Assembly: GCA_934122115.1 (NCBI GenBank) | Contig: CAKOVU010000006.1 | Span: 1-64,000 of the forward strand | DNA length: 64,000 nt | Source of the DNA: UMGS1901 sp934122115 | GTDB taxonomy: Bacteria > Bacillota > Clostridia > TANB77 > CAG-508 | Direction: 5' to 3' | In this document: positions 52,132-62,187 of the stretch, piece by piece | How positions within the stretch are numbered: the first letter of the stretch is position 1 | Layout: every line of letters begins with the position of its first letter | Made by a program: the position numbers and the translations under genes | Notes under the pieces: generated by a model | What the model was told of the DNA's origin: nothing | What the model saw: only the letters and a program-made list of their open reading frames with translations | Databases searched by the model: none

Positions 52132-52812
52132 ATGGAAATTTTAAGAGTTGAAGATTTAGTTAAGACTTATGGAAAAGGTGAAAATCAGGTCAATGCAGTT
52201 GACCACATTTCTTTTTCGATAGAGAAAGGAGAATTTGTTGCGATAGTTGGAGCGAGCGGAAGCGGAAAATCTACGTTGCTACATCTGTTAGGAGGAGTTG
52301 ATAGACCAACATCAGGTAAAGTATTCATAGATGGAAAAGATATTTATTCTTTAAATGATGATAATTTAGCAATATTTAGAAGAAGACAAATTGGTTTAAT
52401 CTATCAATTTTACAATTTAATACCAATATTGAATGTAAGAGAAAACATAACATTGCCATGTGATTTAGATGGGCAAAAAGTTGATGAGAAAAGATTAGAC
52501 GAGCTAATAAAAACATTAGGGTTAGAAAAAAGAGAGAAGCATCTGCCAAACCAATTATCTGGAGGACAACAACAACGTGTATCAATAGGAAGAGCAATGA
52601 TAAATAATCCAGCACTTATGCTTGCAGATGAACCAACAGGAAACTTAGATTCAAAGGCGAGTGATGAAATAATATCATTATTAAAACTATCAAACAAAAA
52701 GTTTAACCAGACTGTTGTAATAATTACTCACGACTTAGAAATAGCAAAAGAAGCAGAAAGAGTTATAACAATAGAAGATGGAAAGATAATAAAGGATGAG
52801 AGGAATATATAA
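52132..52812 (+). CDS. ABC transporter ATPase (LolD/MacB/BceA type)
   Basis: The protein has 226 residues. Walker A is GASGSGKST, the signature LSGGQQQRVSIGRA, Walker B LMLADEPTGNLD and the switch histidine VIITHD. The Q-loop is IYQFYNLIP, typical of the MacB/BceA group. ATG 52132 has AAAGGAAAA; the in-frame TTG 52111 precedes that site. The ATG of the FtsX permease overlaps its stop codon. Confidence 0.95.
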   Translation: MEILRVEDLVKTYGKGENQVNAVDHISFSIEKGEFVAIVGASGSGKSTLLHLLGGVDRPTSGKVFIDGKDIYSLNDDNLAIFRRRQIGLIYQFYNLIPILNVRENITLPCDLDGQKVDEKRLDELIKTLGLEKREKHLPNQLSGGQQQRVSIGRAMINNPALMLADEPTGNLDSKASDEIISLLKLSNKKFNQTVVIITHDLEIAKEAERVITIEDGKIIKDERNI

Positions 52813-55478
52813 TGAATGTTTTAAATAAGTTGACTAAGAAAAATTTATTGCTTAATAAGAAACGTACCATTGTCACTATTATTGGAATTATGCTTTCTAC
52901 TGCGTTGGTTTGCGCTGTTGCGGGGCTGGTTACGAGTGCACAGCAGACGTTTGTAAATCTTATTAAGAATACTGATGGTGATTATCACATTTCGTTTTCG
53001 AATGTGCCACAAGAACAGCAAAAATATATTACGCAAAACAATGCGGTTGATAGTTACTATACTACAAAAGAGCTTGGATACAGCAGGTTTGAGAGTATTC
53101 AAAATGAGGATAAACCATATATTTATGTGGTTTCTATGAATGAAAATGCTTTCGAAAAAGGTGCATATAAATTGATAGAAGGTCGAATGGCTCAAAATGA
53201 GAATGAAATTGTTATTCCGCAACATTTAATTGATAATGGTAGAGTAAAGATTAATGTTGGAGACAAGATTACTTTAAATGTTGGAACAAGAAAACTAATG
53301 GACGGCAGTAAGCTTAATCAAAAAAATCCATATCTTGCAAGTTCGTCAAAAGAATATATATATCAAGAGACTGGAAAAGCCGGAGACAACGAAGATTATG
53401 AAGAGCAAATTGTTGATGGACAGACAAAAGAATATACTGTTGTTGGAATAATGAAAAGACCTAATACGGGTGTAGAACCATATACAGCACCAGGCTATAC
53501 GGCAGTTACATATTCAAACGACGATAAAAACGTTGGAAACGCAGAAAAAACAGTTTTGGCAAATACAAAATCTGCTACAACAATAGTCAACTTCTACGTA
53601 ACTCTAAAAAATCCAAAAGAATATGAAAATGTAATGAATCAAATAAAAAACACAATAGAAACGGAAAATGAGAGTGAAATTGAAGTTGAAGCTAATGTAG
53701 ATTTATTAAGATTCGAAGGAGTTCTTAGTGAAAGCACTTTAGGAGTTCTATATGGAATTGCAAGTGTTATTATAGTAATAATAGTTGTAAGTAGTGTGTT
53801 TGTAATAAGAAACAGTTTCAGTATTTCAGTATCTGAAAAAACAAAACAATACGGAATGCTGGCATCTGTTGGAGCAACTAAAAAACAAATAAAAAGAAGT
53901 GTTTTATTAGAAGGATTATATATTGGTATAATTGCAATTCCACTTGGAATTTTATTAGGAATTGTCGCAATAATAATTTTATTGTGGATAGTAAATTTAT
54001 TAATGGGAGACATGATGGAAGGTACAGAATTTGTGTATAATGTACCGGGAATGGCAATTTTAATTTCAATAGCAATCTCTGGAATAACCATATTCTTATC
54101 ATGCTTAATTCCTGCAATAAAAGCATCTAGAATTCCACCAATCGAGGCAATACGTGGAACAGATGATATAAAAATAAAAGCCAGAAAAGTAAAAACATCA
54201 AAACTAACAAAAAAATTATTCGGCATAGGCGGAGTAATTGCAAGCAAAAACTTAAAAAGAAATAGAAAAAAATACAGAACAACAGTTGTATCACTAGTTG
54301 TAAGTATATCAATATTCATAGCGCTTTCATCGTTCTTAACTTATGGACAGATGATGACAGGCTCATATTATACAGATTTAAACTATAACATAACCGTACA
54401 TGGTGGAAATGAAGCATTATATGAAAAAATTGCGACATGGAGTGGAATAAATAGCTATAGTTATTCATATCAGACTAGTGCTGAGATAGATGTAAACAAA
54501 TATGGAACAGACTTTGCTAAAGAAGAATTAGAAAATAAAAAACAGATATATGAAGAAGACTTCCCAGAAGATGTTGGAAAATATGAATATAATACTCTAG
54601 GTTTGACAATTGTTATGGTTAACAATGACTACTTCAAGTCATATGTAAAAAGCCTTGGAATGAACGAGAAAGATTATTCAAACATAGCAATACTTGGAGA
54701 CGACATGATACATTATCTAGGACAAGGAAAATCTAAGGTTGAGCATTATTTTAATGTTAAAGCTGGAGACTCAATGGAAGTTACTATGGATGATGAGCAA
54801 AAGCAAATTAAGATTTCTAAAATTACAACAGAAAGACCAATGGGATATGAAAGCTGTTATACAGAGGGAGGCTACTTGTTTGTATCAGAGGACTATCCAG
54901 TAGTTACTAAAGATAAGAGTGAATTAAATAGTGGAAGTCTATGCATAGATGCACAAAAACCATCAGAAATAGAAAACAAGCTAACAGACCTGAAAAAAGA
55001 AAGCGAAGAATTTGAAAACATAATGGTAACCAATTTAGCTGAGTATGCAGATCAAGAAAAAAGAATAATAATACTCGTATCAATATTCTTGTATGGATTC
55101 ATAGCAGTAATCACACTAATTGGTGTAACTAACATATTCAACACAATAACAACAAACATGATACTACGCTCAAAAGAATTTGCAAACCTAAAATCAATAG
55201 GAATGACAACAAAAGAATTTAACAAAATGATAAAATTAGAGAGCATAATGTATGGAGCAAAATCATTGCTAATAGGAATTCCAATAGGGCTTTTAGGCTC
55301 ATATGCAATATTCAAATCATTTACAAATTCGATAGACTTTGGATTTATAATACCATGGCATGCAATAATAATTTCTGTAATATTTGTATTTATAATAGTA
55401 GGACTAACAATGAAATATTCGTTAAACAAAATAAACAAGCAAAATATAATAGAAACAATAAGACAGGACAATATATAA
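52812..55478 (+). CDS. FtsX-like ABC permease
   Basis: The protein has 888 residues. A membrane helix near 20-45, a large outside domain, three helices (about 310-440), a further helix at about 490-510, a second outside domain and three C-terminal helices (about 755-880) make a two-FtsX-domain permease of the antimicrobial-peptide or lipoprotein-export kind. SVGATKKQIKRSVLLEGLYIG and SIGMTTKEFNKMIKLESIMYG are the two FtsX coupling helices. Codon use in the first 300 bases (GCG, GTT, GGG) is unlike the A-ending codons of neighbours, which may reflect transfer. Confidence 0.9.
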   Translation: MNVLNKLTKKNLLLNKKRTIVTIIGIMLSTALVCAVAGLVTSAQQTFVNLIKNTDGDYHISFSNVPQEQQKYITQNNAVDSYYTTKELGYSRFESIQNEDKPYIYVVSMNENAFEKGAYKLIEGRMAQNENEIVIPQHLIDNGRVKINVGDKITLNVGTRKLMDGSKLNQKNPYLASSSKEYIYQETGKAGDNEDYEEQIVDGQTKEYTVVGIMKRPNTGVEPYTAPGYTAVTYSNDDKNVGNAEKTVLANTKSATTIVNFYVTLKNPKEYENVMNQIKNTIETENESEIEVEANVDLLRFEGVLSESTLGVLYGIASVIIVIIVVSSVFVIRNSFSISVSEKTKQYGMLASVGATKKQIKRSVLLEGLYIGIIAIPLGILLGIVAIIILLWIVNLLMGDMMEGTEFVYNVPGMAILISIAISGITIFLSCLIPAIKASRIPPIEAIRGTDDIKIKARKVKTSKLTKKLFGIGGVIASKNLKRNRKKYRTTVVSLVVSISIFIALSSFLTYGQMMTGSYYTDLNYNITVHGGNEALYEKIATWSGINSYSYSYQTSAEIDVNKYGTDFAKEELENKKQIYEEDFPEDVGKYEYNTLGLTIVMVNNDYFKSYVKSLGMNEKDYSNIAILGDDMIHYLGQGKSKVEHYFNVKAGDSMEVTMDDEQKQIKISKITTERPMGYESCYTEGGYLFVSEDYPVVTKDKSELNSGSLCIDAQKPSEIENKLTDLKKESEEFENIMVTNLAEYADQEKRIIILVSIFLYGFIAVITLIGVTNIFNTITTNMILRSKEFANLKSIGMTTKEFNKMIKLESIMYGAKSLLIGIPIGLLGSYAIFKSFTNSIDFGFIIPWHAIIISVIFVFIIVGLTMKYSLNKINKQNIIETIRQDNI

Positions 55479-55557
55479 AAAAGATCTGAAAAAACAGTAT
55501 AAATGTTGTAGAAGGTGTGATATAATATTTATATTAAATGAAAAAGGAGTTGATAAT

Positions 55558-55809
55558 ATGACGACTAAGCAGCAAGAAATATGCAATATAATAGAAACTT
55601 TACCGGAAGAACTTTCAAATAAAGTACTTGATTATATTGAATACTTGAAATATACCGTTGCAGTATCTACAGCGCCTAAAGAAGTAGTTGCAAAAGATAA
55701 AAAAGATTTAAGAGAAAAATTGGAGGAAGGAATAAAAGATTCTGAACAGGGAAATGTCCATTCTGTAGAAGAAACTTTTAAAGAGGTTGAAAAAATACTA
55801 GAGAATTAA
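55558..55809 (+). CDS. Antitoxin of a ParE/RelE-type pair
   Basis: The protein has 83 residues. The helical N-terminus (IIETLPEELSNKVLDYIEYLKY) resembles DUF2281-type antitoxins, and the charged C-terminal half (KKDLREKLEEGIKDSEQGNVHSVEE) would wrap the toxin. It has a AAAGGAGTTG site and lies 13 bases before the toxin gene. Confidence 0.75.
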   Translation: MTTKQQEICNIIETLPEELSNKVLDYIEYLKYTVAVSTAPKEVVAKDKKDLREKLEEGIKDSEQGNVHSVEETFKEVEKILEN

Positions 55810-55822
55810 ATAGGAGGTTCAA

Positions 55823-56140
55823 ATGCAAGAAAGATATGAAGTTGTGATGTCTGGAAAAGCAAAAGATGATTTGAAATATATTATCACTTATATAAATGCA
55901 ACATTAAATGAACCAACTATTGCAAAAAAATATGTAAAAATAATAAGAGAAAGAATAAAATCGCTAGAATATTTTCCACAAAAATATGTAATTATTGATG
56001 ATGAAAAATTGATGGATTTAAAGATTAGAAAGTTAATTATAAAGAATTACATAGCTTTTTATAGAATAAATGAAAATAAAAAAATTGTAACAATAGAAAG
56101 AATTATATATGGAAAAAATGACTGGATTAATAAGTTGTAA
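55823..56140 (+). CDS. ParE/RelE-family toxin
   Basis: The protein has 105 residues. The pattern YEVVMSGKAKDDLKYIITYI, AKKYVKIIRERIKSLEYFPQ and IAFYRINENKKIVTIERIIYG matches the RelE/ParE fold, with a ParE-type C-terminus (ERIIYGKNDW). It could target gyrase or mRNA; the family does not settle which. Translation is coupled to the antitoxin by its TAGGAGG site. Confidence 0.88.
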   Translation: MQERYEVVMSGKAKDDLKYIITYINATLNEPTIAKKYVKIIRERIKSLEYFPQKYVIIDDEKLMDLKIRKLIIKNYIAFYRINENKKIVTIERIIYGKNDWINKL

Positions 56141-56145
56141 CTAGC

Positions 56146-56178
56146 AAAAGACTGGATTGTAATTAATCTGGTCTTTTT
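56146..56178 (+). terminator. Terminator after the toxin-antitoxin pair
   Basis: A 13-bp stem with two non-Watson-Crick pairs (56146-56158 with 56165-56177), ending in TTTTT. Confidence 0.65.
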
Positions 56179-56265
56179 GTTTTTGAAAAATTTTATATAA
56201 CTGATGATATTCATAGTTTTGTATGATATAATGTAATGGAAAATAGAGGATAGGTGAAAGTAATA

Positions 56266-58311
56266 ATGAAAAATAAGAAGATTATAATTATTGTAATAAG
56301 CATTATTCTAATATTAGCGATATCTGTGGGAATAGGAATAACGATTTATTTTAACAATAAACCTAAAAATAAACCGGAAAACGTATTGCAGACTTTTGCT
56401 TCATATATTAATGATAAGAAGTATGAAGATATGTATTCTTTGTTATCATCAAAAAGCAAAGCTAATATTTCGGAAGAAGATTTTATTAAGAGAAATAAAA
56501 ATATTTATGAAGGCATAGAGGCTAAAAATTTTAGTGTTGACATACAGAGTATAGAAAATGAAAATAAATTAGCAAAAGTTACATATAAAAATAGTATGGA
56601 TACAATGTCTGGACATGTTGACTTTACAAATACTGTAACTCTTGAATTGAACGAAGAAAAAGAATATAAGATAGATTGGACGTCTAACTTAATTTTTCTA
56701 GAGTTGAATACCGAAGATAAGGTGAGGGTAAAGACCATAGAAGCAAAGAGAGGTAATATTTTAGATAGAAATGGAGAATACTTGGCAACAAATGGAGTTG
56801 CTTCGCAAATAGGCCTTGTTCCTGGAAAGATGAGTGATAATAAGGAAGAAAATATTGAAAAAATTGCTGAACTTTTAAACATGACTTCAGCTGGTATAAA
56901 TAGCGAGCTTTCGGCTTCATATGTCAAGGCTGATACTTTTGTTCCGTTAAAGACTGTGGGAAAGAATGAAATGGAATTAAAGAATAAATTACTAGAGATA
57001 AAAGGAATAAAAATAATTGATACAGATGAGAGAATATATCCACAGGGAGTGTCAACCTCTCAATTAGTGGGCTACATCCAACCAATAAATTCAGAAGAGT
57101 TGAAAGAAAAGGCAAAAGAGGGGTATACTTCAAGTAGTAAAATTGGAAAATATGGATTAGAACGTGCTTACGAAAGCACTCTAAGAGCAGTAAACGGTTC
57201 AGAAATCTACATAGAAGATGCAAATGGAAATAAGAAAACATCTATTGCAAAACAAGAACAAAAAGACGGTCAAGACGTGAAATTGACTATAGATAGCAAA
57301 CTACAACAGACTGTATATGAACAGTTTAAAGACGACAAGAGTGCTGTTGTTGTTATGAACCCCAAGACGGGGGAAGTGCTTGCACTTGCAAGTTGCCCAT
57401 CATTTGATTCCAATGATTTTAGCTTAGGAATGACAACGGCAGATTATAAGAATTTAACGGAAAACCCAGATAATTTATTATATAATAGATATTTGGCAAC
57501 ATATGCTCCTGGGTCATCGTTTAAACCAATAATTGGTGCAATAGGATTAACTACTGGTGCTTTTTCGGCAGATGATGACTTTGGCAGGATCGGAACAAAG
57601 TGGCAGAACGATAGTTCTTGGGGCGATTTCTATATAACAACACTTTCTACATATAGTGGACCGGCAAATCTGAAAAATGCATTAATACATTCAGATAACA
57701 TATATTTCGCTAAGGCAGCTTTAAAAATAGGAGGCAAAAATTTAATAAATTCACTAAAGAATATAGGATTTGGACAACAAATAGAATTTCCACAAACAAT
57801 AAGCAATTCTTCATACTCAAACAGTGAAAGCTTTACAAACGAAACACAGCTTGCAAATTCCGGATATGGTCAAGGCGAAGTGCTAGTAAACCCAATACAT
57901 ATGGCGATGATGTACTCGGCATTTGTAAACGATGGTAATATGATAATGCCATACTTGGAGTACAACGAGAATGCAAGTTCACAAACGGCTAAATACTACA
58001 AAGAAAATGCTTTTTCAAAAGAAGCTGCAAATGAGATAAGAAATGACTTAATACAGGTTGTAGAGAATCCAAGTGGAACAGCACATTCAGCAAAAATTGA
58101 AGGAAAAACAATAGCAGGAAAAACAGGAACAGCGGAAATAAAACAATCAAAAGACGACACAGAAGGCACAGAAATAGGCTGGTTTAATGCGTTTAACGTA
58201 GAAGAAAGTGATGACAACTCATTACTAGTAGTAAGCATGGTAGAAAACGTAAAAGGAAAAGGCGGCAGTCATTATTTATTACCAAAAGTAAGAGCAATTT
58301 TCGCCCAATAG
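56266..58311 (+). CDS. Class B penicillin-binding protein (MecA-N/NTF2-like type)
   Basis: The protein has 681 residues. An N-terminal membrane anchor (about 5-25) is followed by an NTF2-like MecA-N domain (NVLQTFASYINDKKYEDMYSLLS), the dimerisation domain (RGNILDRNGEYLATNG) and the transpeptidase. The catalytic Ser is S417 (SSFK), the SxN motif S476-D-N478 and KTGT begins at K619. PBP3/PBP2a-type proteins of this layout often have low beta-lactam affinity. ATG 56266 (after AGGTGA) and GTG 56254 (after GAGG) are both possible starts. Confidence 0.92.
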   Translation: MKNKKIIIIVISIILILAISVGIGITIYFNNKPKNKPENVLQTFASYINDKKYEDMYSLLSSKSKANISEEDFIKRNKNIYEGIEAKNFSVDIQSIENENKLAKVTYKNSMDTMSGHVDFTNTVTLELNEEKEYKIDWTSNLIFLELNTEDKVRVKTIEAKRGNILDRNGEYLATNGVASQIGLVPGKMSDNKEENIEKIAELLNMTSAGINSELSASYVKADTFVPLKTVGKNEMELKNKLLEIKGIKIIDTDERIYPQGVSTSQLVGYIQPINSEELKEKAKEGYTSSSKIGKYGLERAYESTLRAVNGSEIYIEDANGNKKTSIAKQEQKDGQDVKLTIDSKLQQTVYEQFKDDKSAVVVMNPKTGEVLALASCPSFDSNDFSLGMTTADYKNLTENPDNLLYNRYLATYAPGSSFKPIIGAIGLTTGAFSADDDFGRIGTKWQNDSSWGDFYITTLSTYSGPANLKNALIHSDNIYFAKAALKIGGKNLINSLKNIGFGQQIEFPQTISNSSYSNSESFTNETQLANSGYGQGEVLVNPIHMAMMYSAFVNDGNMIMPYLEYNENASSQTAKYYKENAFSKEAANEIRNDLIQVVENPSGTAHSAKIEGKTIAGKTGTAEIKQSKDDTEGTEIGWFNAFNVEESDDNSLLVVSMVENVKGKGGSHYLLPKVRAIFAQ

Positions 58312-58387
58312 GGATGTCCTTTTTTGGGCGAAAGTCACTTAAAAGTCACAAATGAATGATAAATTTAATACAGAAAATGAGGATAAC

Positions 58388-59458
58388 ATGGAAAAAGAGA
58401 AGAAAAGCAAAATAAAAAAGATATTAGTTAATTTAACTATATTTATATTACTTATAATTTTAACATTTTCATTAGTGTTGAAAGATCAAGATGTTTCGCA
58501 AATATTTAGTGTTGCTGCCAAGGTAAAAAAACAATATATTTTATTTGCAGTGCTTGCGATGAGCATTTACATTTTAGGAGAAGCTGTAAATATTACGAGA
58601 ATTTTGAAAGAACTTGGCGAAAAATCGAAGTTTATAAGTAATATTAGATACACACTAATTGGATTTTTCTTTAGTGCAATAACTCCTGCTGCCAGCGGAG
58701 GACAGCCAATGGAAATATATTACATGCATAAGGATGATATTTCTGTTGCAAATTCTACTTTGGCGCTGTTAATGCAACTATGCAGTTTACAAATAGTTAC
58801 GATAACAGTAGGAATTATAAGCGCTGTAATACATTTTGATGTGTTAAAAAGCGGATTAATTTATTTATTAATACTTGGTATTTTCTTGAATTCAAGTGCA
58901 TTAATGTTACTGGTAATTGCAATTTTTTCAAAAAGGCTTTCAGAAGGATTAATAAAATTTGTAGTAAAATTACTGAAATTCTTTAGAATTCCTAATGTAG
59001 AAAAGAAACAGGAAAAACTTGAAAAAGAATTAGAATCATATCAAACAAGTGCAAAATATATAAAAGAACACAAAATATTAATGCTAAAAACTGTACTAAC
59101 AACAGTTGTACAAATGATAGCTTATTATAGTGTACCATATTGGATTTATTTAGCATTTGGATTAACAGAGCATAATATTTTCGAAATATTAACACTGCAA
59201 GCAGTGCTATATGCTACAGTGTCTGGAATACCTTCTCCAGGCTCAGTTGGAGTAAGCGAAGGAGGATTTTTGGGAATATTTAGAAATGCATTTCCAGAGA
59301 CAATAATTAGTAGTGCAATGCTTCTAACAAGAGGAGCAAATTTCTATTTATTTATTATAATAAGTGCGATAATTGTTATGATAAGTACATTTAGAGATAG
59401 AAGAGAAGAAAAAGAGCAGAAAAATCAAAATGAAGAAATGATAGAAAAAGCAGAATAA
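58388..59458 (+). CDS. LPG-synthase-TM (UPF0104) flippase-like membrane protein
   Basis: The protein has 356 residues from ATG 58388 and about eight helices. FFFSAITPAASGGQPMEIYYMHKD and the late SGIPSPGSVGVSEGGFLGIF motif define the lysylphosphatidylglycerol synthase transmembrane-domain family, here without the synthase domain. Roles in lipid or polyprenol-sugar flipping are inferred. ATG 58388 has TGAGGA upstream; ATG 58352 has no ribosome site. A hairpin (TTTCGCCCAA / TTGGGCGAAA, 58299-58333) spans the PBP stop and lies before it. Confidence 0.85.
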   Translation: MEKEKKSKIKKILVNLTIFILLIILTFSLVLKDQDVSQIFSVAAKVKKQYILFAVLAMSIYILGEAVNITRILKELGEKSKFISNIRYTLIGFFFSAITPAASGGQPMEIYYMHKDDISVANSTLALLMQLCSLQIVTITVGIISAVIHFDVLKSGLIYLLILGIFLNSSALMLLVIAIFSKRLSEGLIKFVVKLLKFFRIPNVEKKQEKLEKELESYQTSAKYIKEHKILMLKTVLTTVVQMIAYYSVPYWIYLAFGLTEHNIFEILTLQAVLYATVSGIPSPGSVGVSEGGFLGIFRNAFPETIISSAMLLTRGANFYLFIIISAIIVMISTFRDRREEKEQKNQNEEMIEKAE

Positions 59459-59509
59459 AGTTAACCATAAAATTTGCATGGTCATACAATATAAAGAGGT
59501 GTGAATTTT

Positions 59510-59956
59510 ATGGCATATTCAGATAGAGAACTTTTGGCGAGGATGATTCAATGTGAAGCTGGCGGTGAAGGTGATAACGGAATGAAAGCAGTTGCATCTG
59601 TAATAATGAATAGAGTAAATGCTTCGGAAGGAGAATATCTTAGAGTTTCACAAGGTGGAAACATACGAAATATACTGTACCAAGAAGGACAATTTGATTG
59701 CGCTAGGGAAATTCTTGGAGGAGCATACAATAGTCAAAATATCTATAATATGATTCCAACAGAAATTGAATATAATATTGCTGATTGGGCAATAGCTGGT
59801 AATAAATTAAATGAAGTAGATATATGTTTATGGTACATGAATCCGTTTAGACCAACCTGCCCAAATACATTCCCGTATAATGGTTCTGGAAGTATACACA
59901 CAAGACTGGGAGACCATTGCTTTTATAGGCCAACACCTCTGTATAGTAAAACATAG
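59510..59956 (+). CDS. cwlJ: CwlJ/SleB-type spore cortex hydrolase
   Basis: The protein has 148 residues and no signal peptide. LLARMIQCEAGGEGDNGMKAVASVIMNR is the Hydrolase_2 core with the catalytic Glu region, and CLWYMNPFRPTCP and DHCFYRP finish the domain. The lack of a signal peptide and of the SleB peptidoglycan-binding domain matches CwlJ, which is laid down in the coat by the mother cell. The neighbour is gerQ-like, the known CwlJ partner. ATG 59510 is 8 bases after AGAGGTG. Confidence 0.85.
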   Translation: MAYSDRELLARMIQCEAGGEGDNGMKAVASVIMNRVNASEGEYLRVSQGGNIRNILYQEGQFDCAREILGGAYNSQNIYNMIPTEIEYNIADWAIAGNKLNEVDICLWYMNPFRPTCPNTFPYNGSGSIHTRLGDHCFYRPTPLYSKT

Positions 59957-59969
59957 AAAGAGGTATAAT

Positions 59970-60269
59970 ATGGAAGAAGATAAAATGATACCACAAGATA
60001 ATTGGCCAGAAACATTAAAAAATCCGATTTATACACCGGCTTTTTTAAGGGAACAGATAGGAAAACTTATGAGAGTGGAGTTTCTAATAGGAACCAATAA
60101 TCTTGTAGATAGAATTGGAATATTGGAAGATGTTGGAGCAAGTTATATATTGCTAAGGTCATTTGAAAATGATAGTTTGGTATATTGTGATATATATTCT
60201 ATTAAGTTTATAACAATATCTACAACAGGAATATATAATGACTATTTAAATATGTATAATCAAATGTGA
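59970..60269 (+). CDS. gerQ: GerQ-like spore coat protein
   Basis: The protein has 99 residues. The sequence FLREQIGKLMRVEFLIGTNN, DRIGILEDVGASYILLRSFEND and YCDIYSIKFITI parallels the GerQ C-terminal domain (NxGKxxTVY, FxGxIExAGRDHIIISD, YLDYV). GerQ is needed for CwlJ localisation in Bacillus. The ATG at 59970 has GAAAGAGGT, 13 bases after cwlJ; the upstream in-frame ATG 59880 lies inside cwlJ. Confidence 0.75.
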   Translation: MEEDKMIPQDNWPETLKNPIYTPAFLREQIGKLMRVEFLIGTNNLVDRIGILEDVGASYILLRSFENDSLVYCDIYSIKFITISTTGIYNDYLNMYNQM

Positions 60270-60286
60270 GAAGCTAAAGGAGATAT

Positions 60287-60946
60287 ATGAAAAATATTTT
60301 ATTGATAGAAGATAATGAGATAATTATAAAAGGGTTAAAATATTCGCTAGAGCAGGAGGATTTTGAAGTTACTCCTGCTAAAAGCGTGTTTGCAGCAAAA
60401 CAATTACTAAATGAAAACAAATACAATCTTATTATTTTAGATGTAATGCTACCAGATGGTAATGGCTTTGAGCTATGTAAATTTATAAAAGAAAAAGAAA
60501 AGACCCCGGTGATATTTTTAACGGCAAAAGATGAAGAACAAGATGTTGTAAATGGATTAGAACTTGAAGCAGAGGATTATATTATAAAACCATTTAGAAC
60601 AAGAGAGTTGATACTTAGAATAAACAACATATTAAAAAGGTATGAAAAGACAGAAAATAAAAGAATTCAAGCGAAAAATGTTGTTGTAGATGTAGATGCT
60701 TCAAGAGTTTTTGTAAATGGGCAAGAGATAGAATTTACAGCATTAGAATACAAAATTTTATTATTGCTTTTTTGGAATATTGGTAAAACTGTTACAAGAG
60801 ATAGTATTTTGGACAGGATATGGGATGTCGCAGGAAACTTTGTAAATGATAATACCTTAACTGTTTATGTAAAAAGGATACGTGCAAAGCTTGGAAAAGA
60901 AGATATTATAAAAACAGTTAAGGGAATTGGATACAGAATAGATTAA
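60287..60946 (+). CDS. OmpR-family response regulator
   Basis: The protein has 219 residues. The receiver has acidic residues IEDNE, the phosphorylated Asp in IILDVMLPDGNG, Thr in FLTAKDEEQ and Lys in IIKPF. A winged-helix effector domain follows (FTALEYKILLLLFWN, VYVKRIRAKLG). AAAGGAGAT precedes the ATG. The sensor kinase lies 11 bases on. Confidence 0.95.
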   Translation: MKNILLIEDNEIIIKGLKYSLEQEDFEVTPAKSVFAAKQLLNENKYNLIILDVMLPDGNGFELCKFIKEKEKTPVIFLTAKDEEQDVVNGLELEAEDYIIKPFRTRELILRINNILKRYEKTENKRIQAKNVVVDVDASRVFVNGQEIEFTALEYKILLLLFWNIGKTVTRDSILDRIWDVAGNFVNDNTLTVYVKRIRAKLGKEDIIKTVKGIGYRID

Positions 60947-60957
60947 TAGGTGAAAAA

Positions 60958-62187
60958 ATGAGAAATAGAAATTTAAAGAAAGTAATTGTTCAAACGATAT
61001 TAGGAACAATCACAGCAATAATAGTGTTTACTGCAATATTAAAGTTACAATATAAAAGTTATGAAGCGATAGTCAATAATACTATTATAAATATAATATC
61101 AAACATAAGAGAAAAATATCCGCAGGCTAGCGAAGAGGAAATTATAAGTATACTTCAAAATAAAGATAATGCAGATAAAAATAGTGAAGGCTATAATATG
61201 ATAAAAAAATATGGTTACAAAGACAATATATCATACATAAGGGAATTGGAAGAAAAAGAAAAGAATCTAATTAAAGTAGATGCATTAGTAATATTCCTAA
61301 CAGGTGCTATAATTGCTTTAATCATAATAATAAAAAAAGAAGAAAACAATGCAGAAATAGAAAAGTTAATTACACAACTAAACAAGATAAATAATGGGAA
61401 CTATGAATTAAAGATTGAGGAAAATACAGAAGGTGAACTTTCTAAACTAAGAAATGAACTGTATAAAACAACAATATTACTTAAAGAAGCTGCAATAAAT
61501 AGTGAAAAAGAGAAAAATAATTTAAGCAATTCGATTGCAGATATATCACATCAATTAAAAACACCAATTACATCAATAAGAATAATGCTGGATAATATTG
61601 AAGAAAATCCTAATATGGATGATAGTACAAGGGAAGAATTTATAGAAGAAATAAGCAAACAAGTTAATTGGATATCTTCTTTAGTAATTTCATTATTGAA
61701 GCTTGCAAAATTTGATGCAGGTGCAATAGTGATGAGAGATGAAAAAATTAATCTTAATAAGTTGATAGATAATGTGTTAGATAATATAGCTATATTAATA
61801 GATGTAAAGAATATTAATGTAAAGAAGAAAATAGATAGTGATATATACATTAATGCAGACTATAATTGGCAATTAGAGGCTCTTACAAATATAATAAAAA
61901 ATGCAATAGAGCATAGCAAACAAGGTAGTACAATATATATATATGTAGAAAACAATCTTGTTTTCACAAGATTAAGAATAAAAGATGATGGTGAAGGAAT
62001 AAACAAGAAAGATATAAAACATATATTTGAAAGATTTTATAAAGGTGAAGGTTCTGCAGAATCTAGTATAGGAATAGGACTTTCACTAGCAAAAACAATA
62101 ATAGAAAAAGAAAATGGAACAATTAAAGTTCAATCTGAAAAAGGAAGAGGAACAGAATTTATAATAGAATATTTTAAGAACAGGTAA
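60958..62187 (+). CDS. Sensor histidine kinase
   Basis: The protein has 409 residues. Two membrane helices (about 8-27 and 103-122) enclose an extracellular loop of about 75 residues, so it senses an outside signal. The H-box is DISHQLKTPITSIR; the N-box NIIKNAIEHSK, G1 KDDGEGI and G2 GIGIGLSLAKTII boxes are complete. It pairs with the response regulator. Targets may include the nearby ABC/FtsX exporter (inference). Confidence 0.94.
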   Translation: MRNRNLKKVIVQTILGTITAIIVFTAILKLQYKSYEAIVNNTIINIISNIREKYPQASEEEIISILQNKDNADKNSEGYNMIKKYGYKDNISYIRELEEKEKNLIKVDALVIFLTGAIIALIIIIKKEENNAEIEKLITQLNKINNGNYELKIEENTEGELSKLRNELYKTTILLKEAAINSEKEKNNLSNSIADISHQLKTPITSIRIMLDNIEENPNMDDSTREEFIEEISKQVNWISSLVISLLKLAKFDAGAIVMRDEKINLNKLIDNVLDNIAILIDVKNINVKKKIDSDIYINADYNWQLEALTNIIKNAIEHSKQGSTIYIYVENNLVFTRLRIKDDGEGINKKDIKHIFERFYKGEGSAESSIGIGLSLAKTIIEKENGTIKVQSEKGRGTEFIIEYFKNR

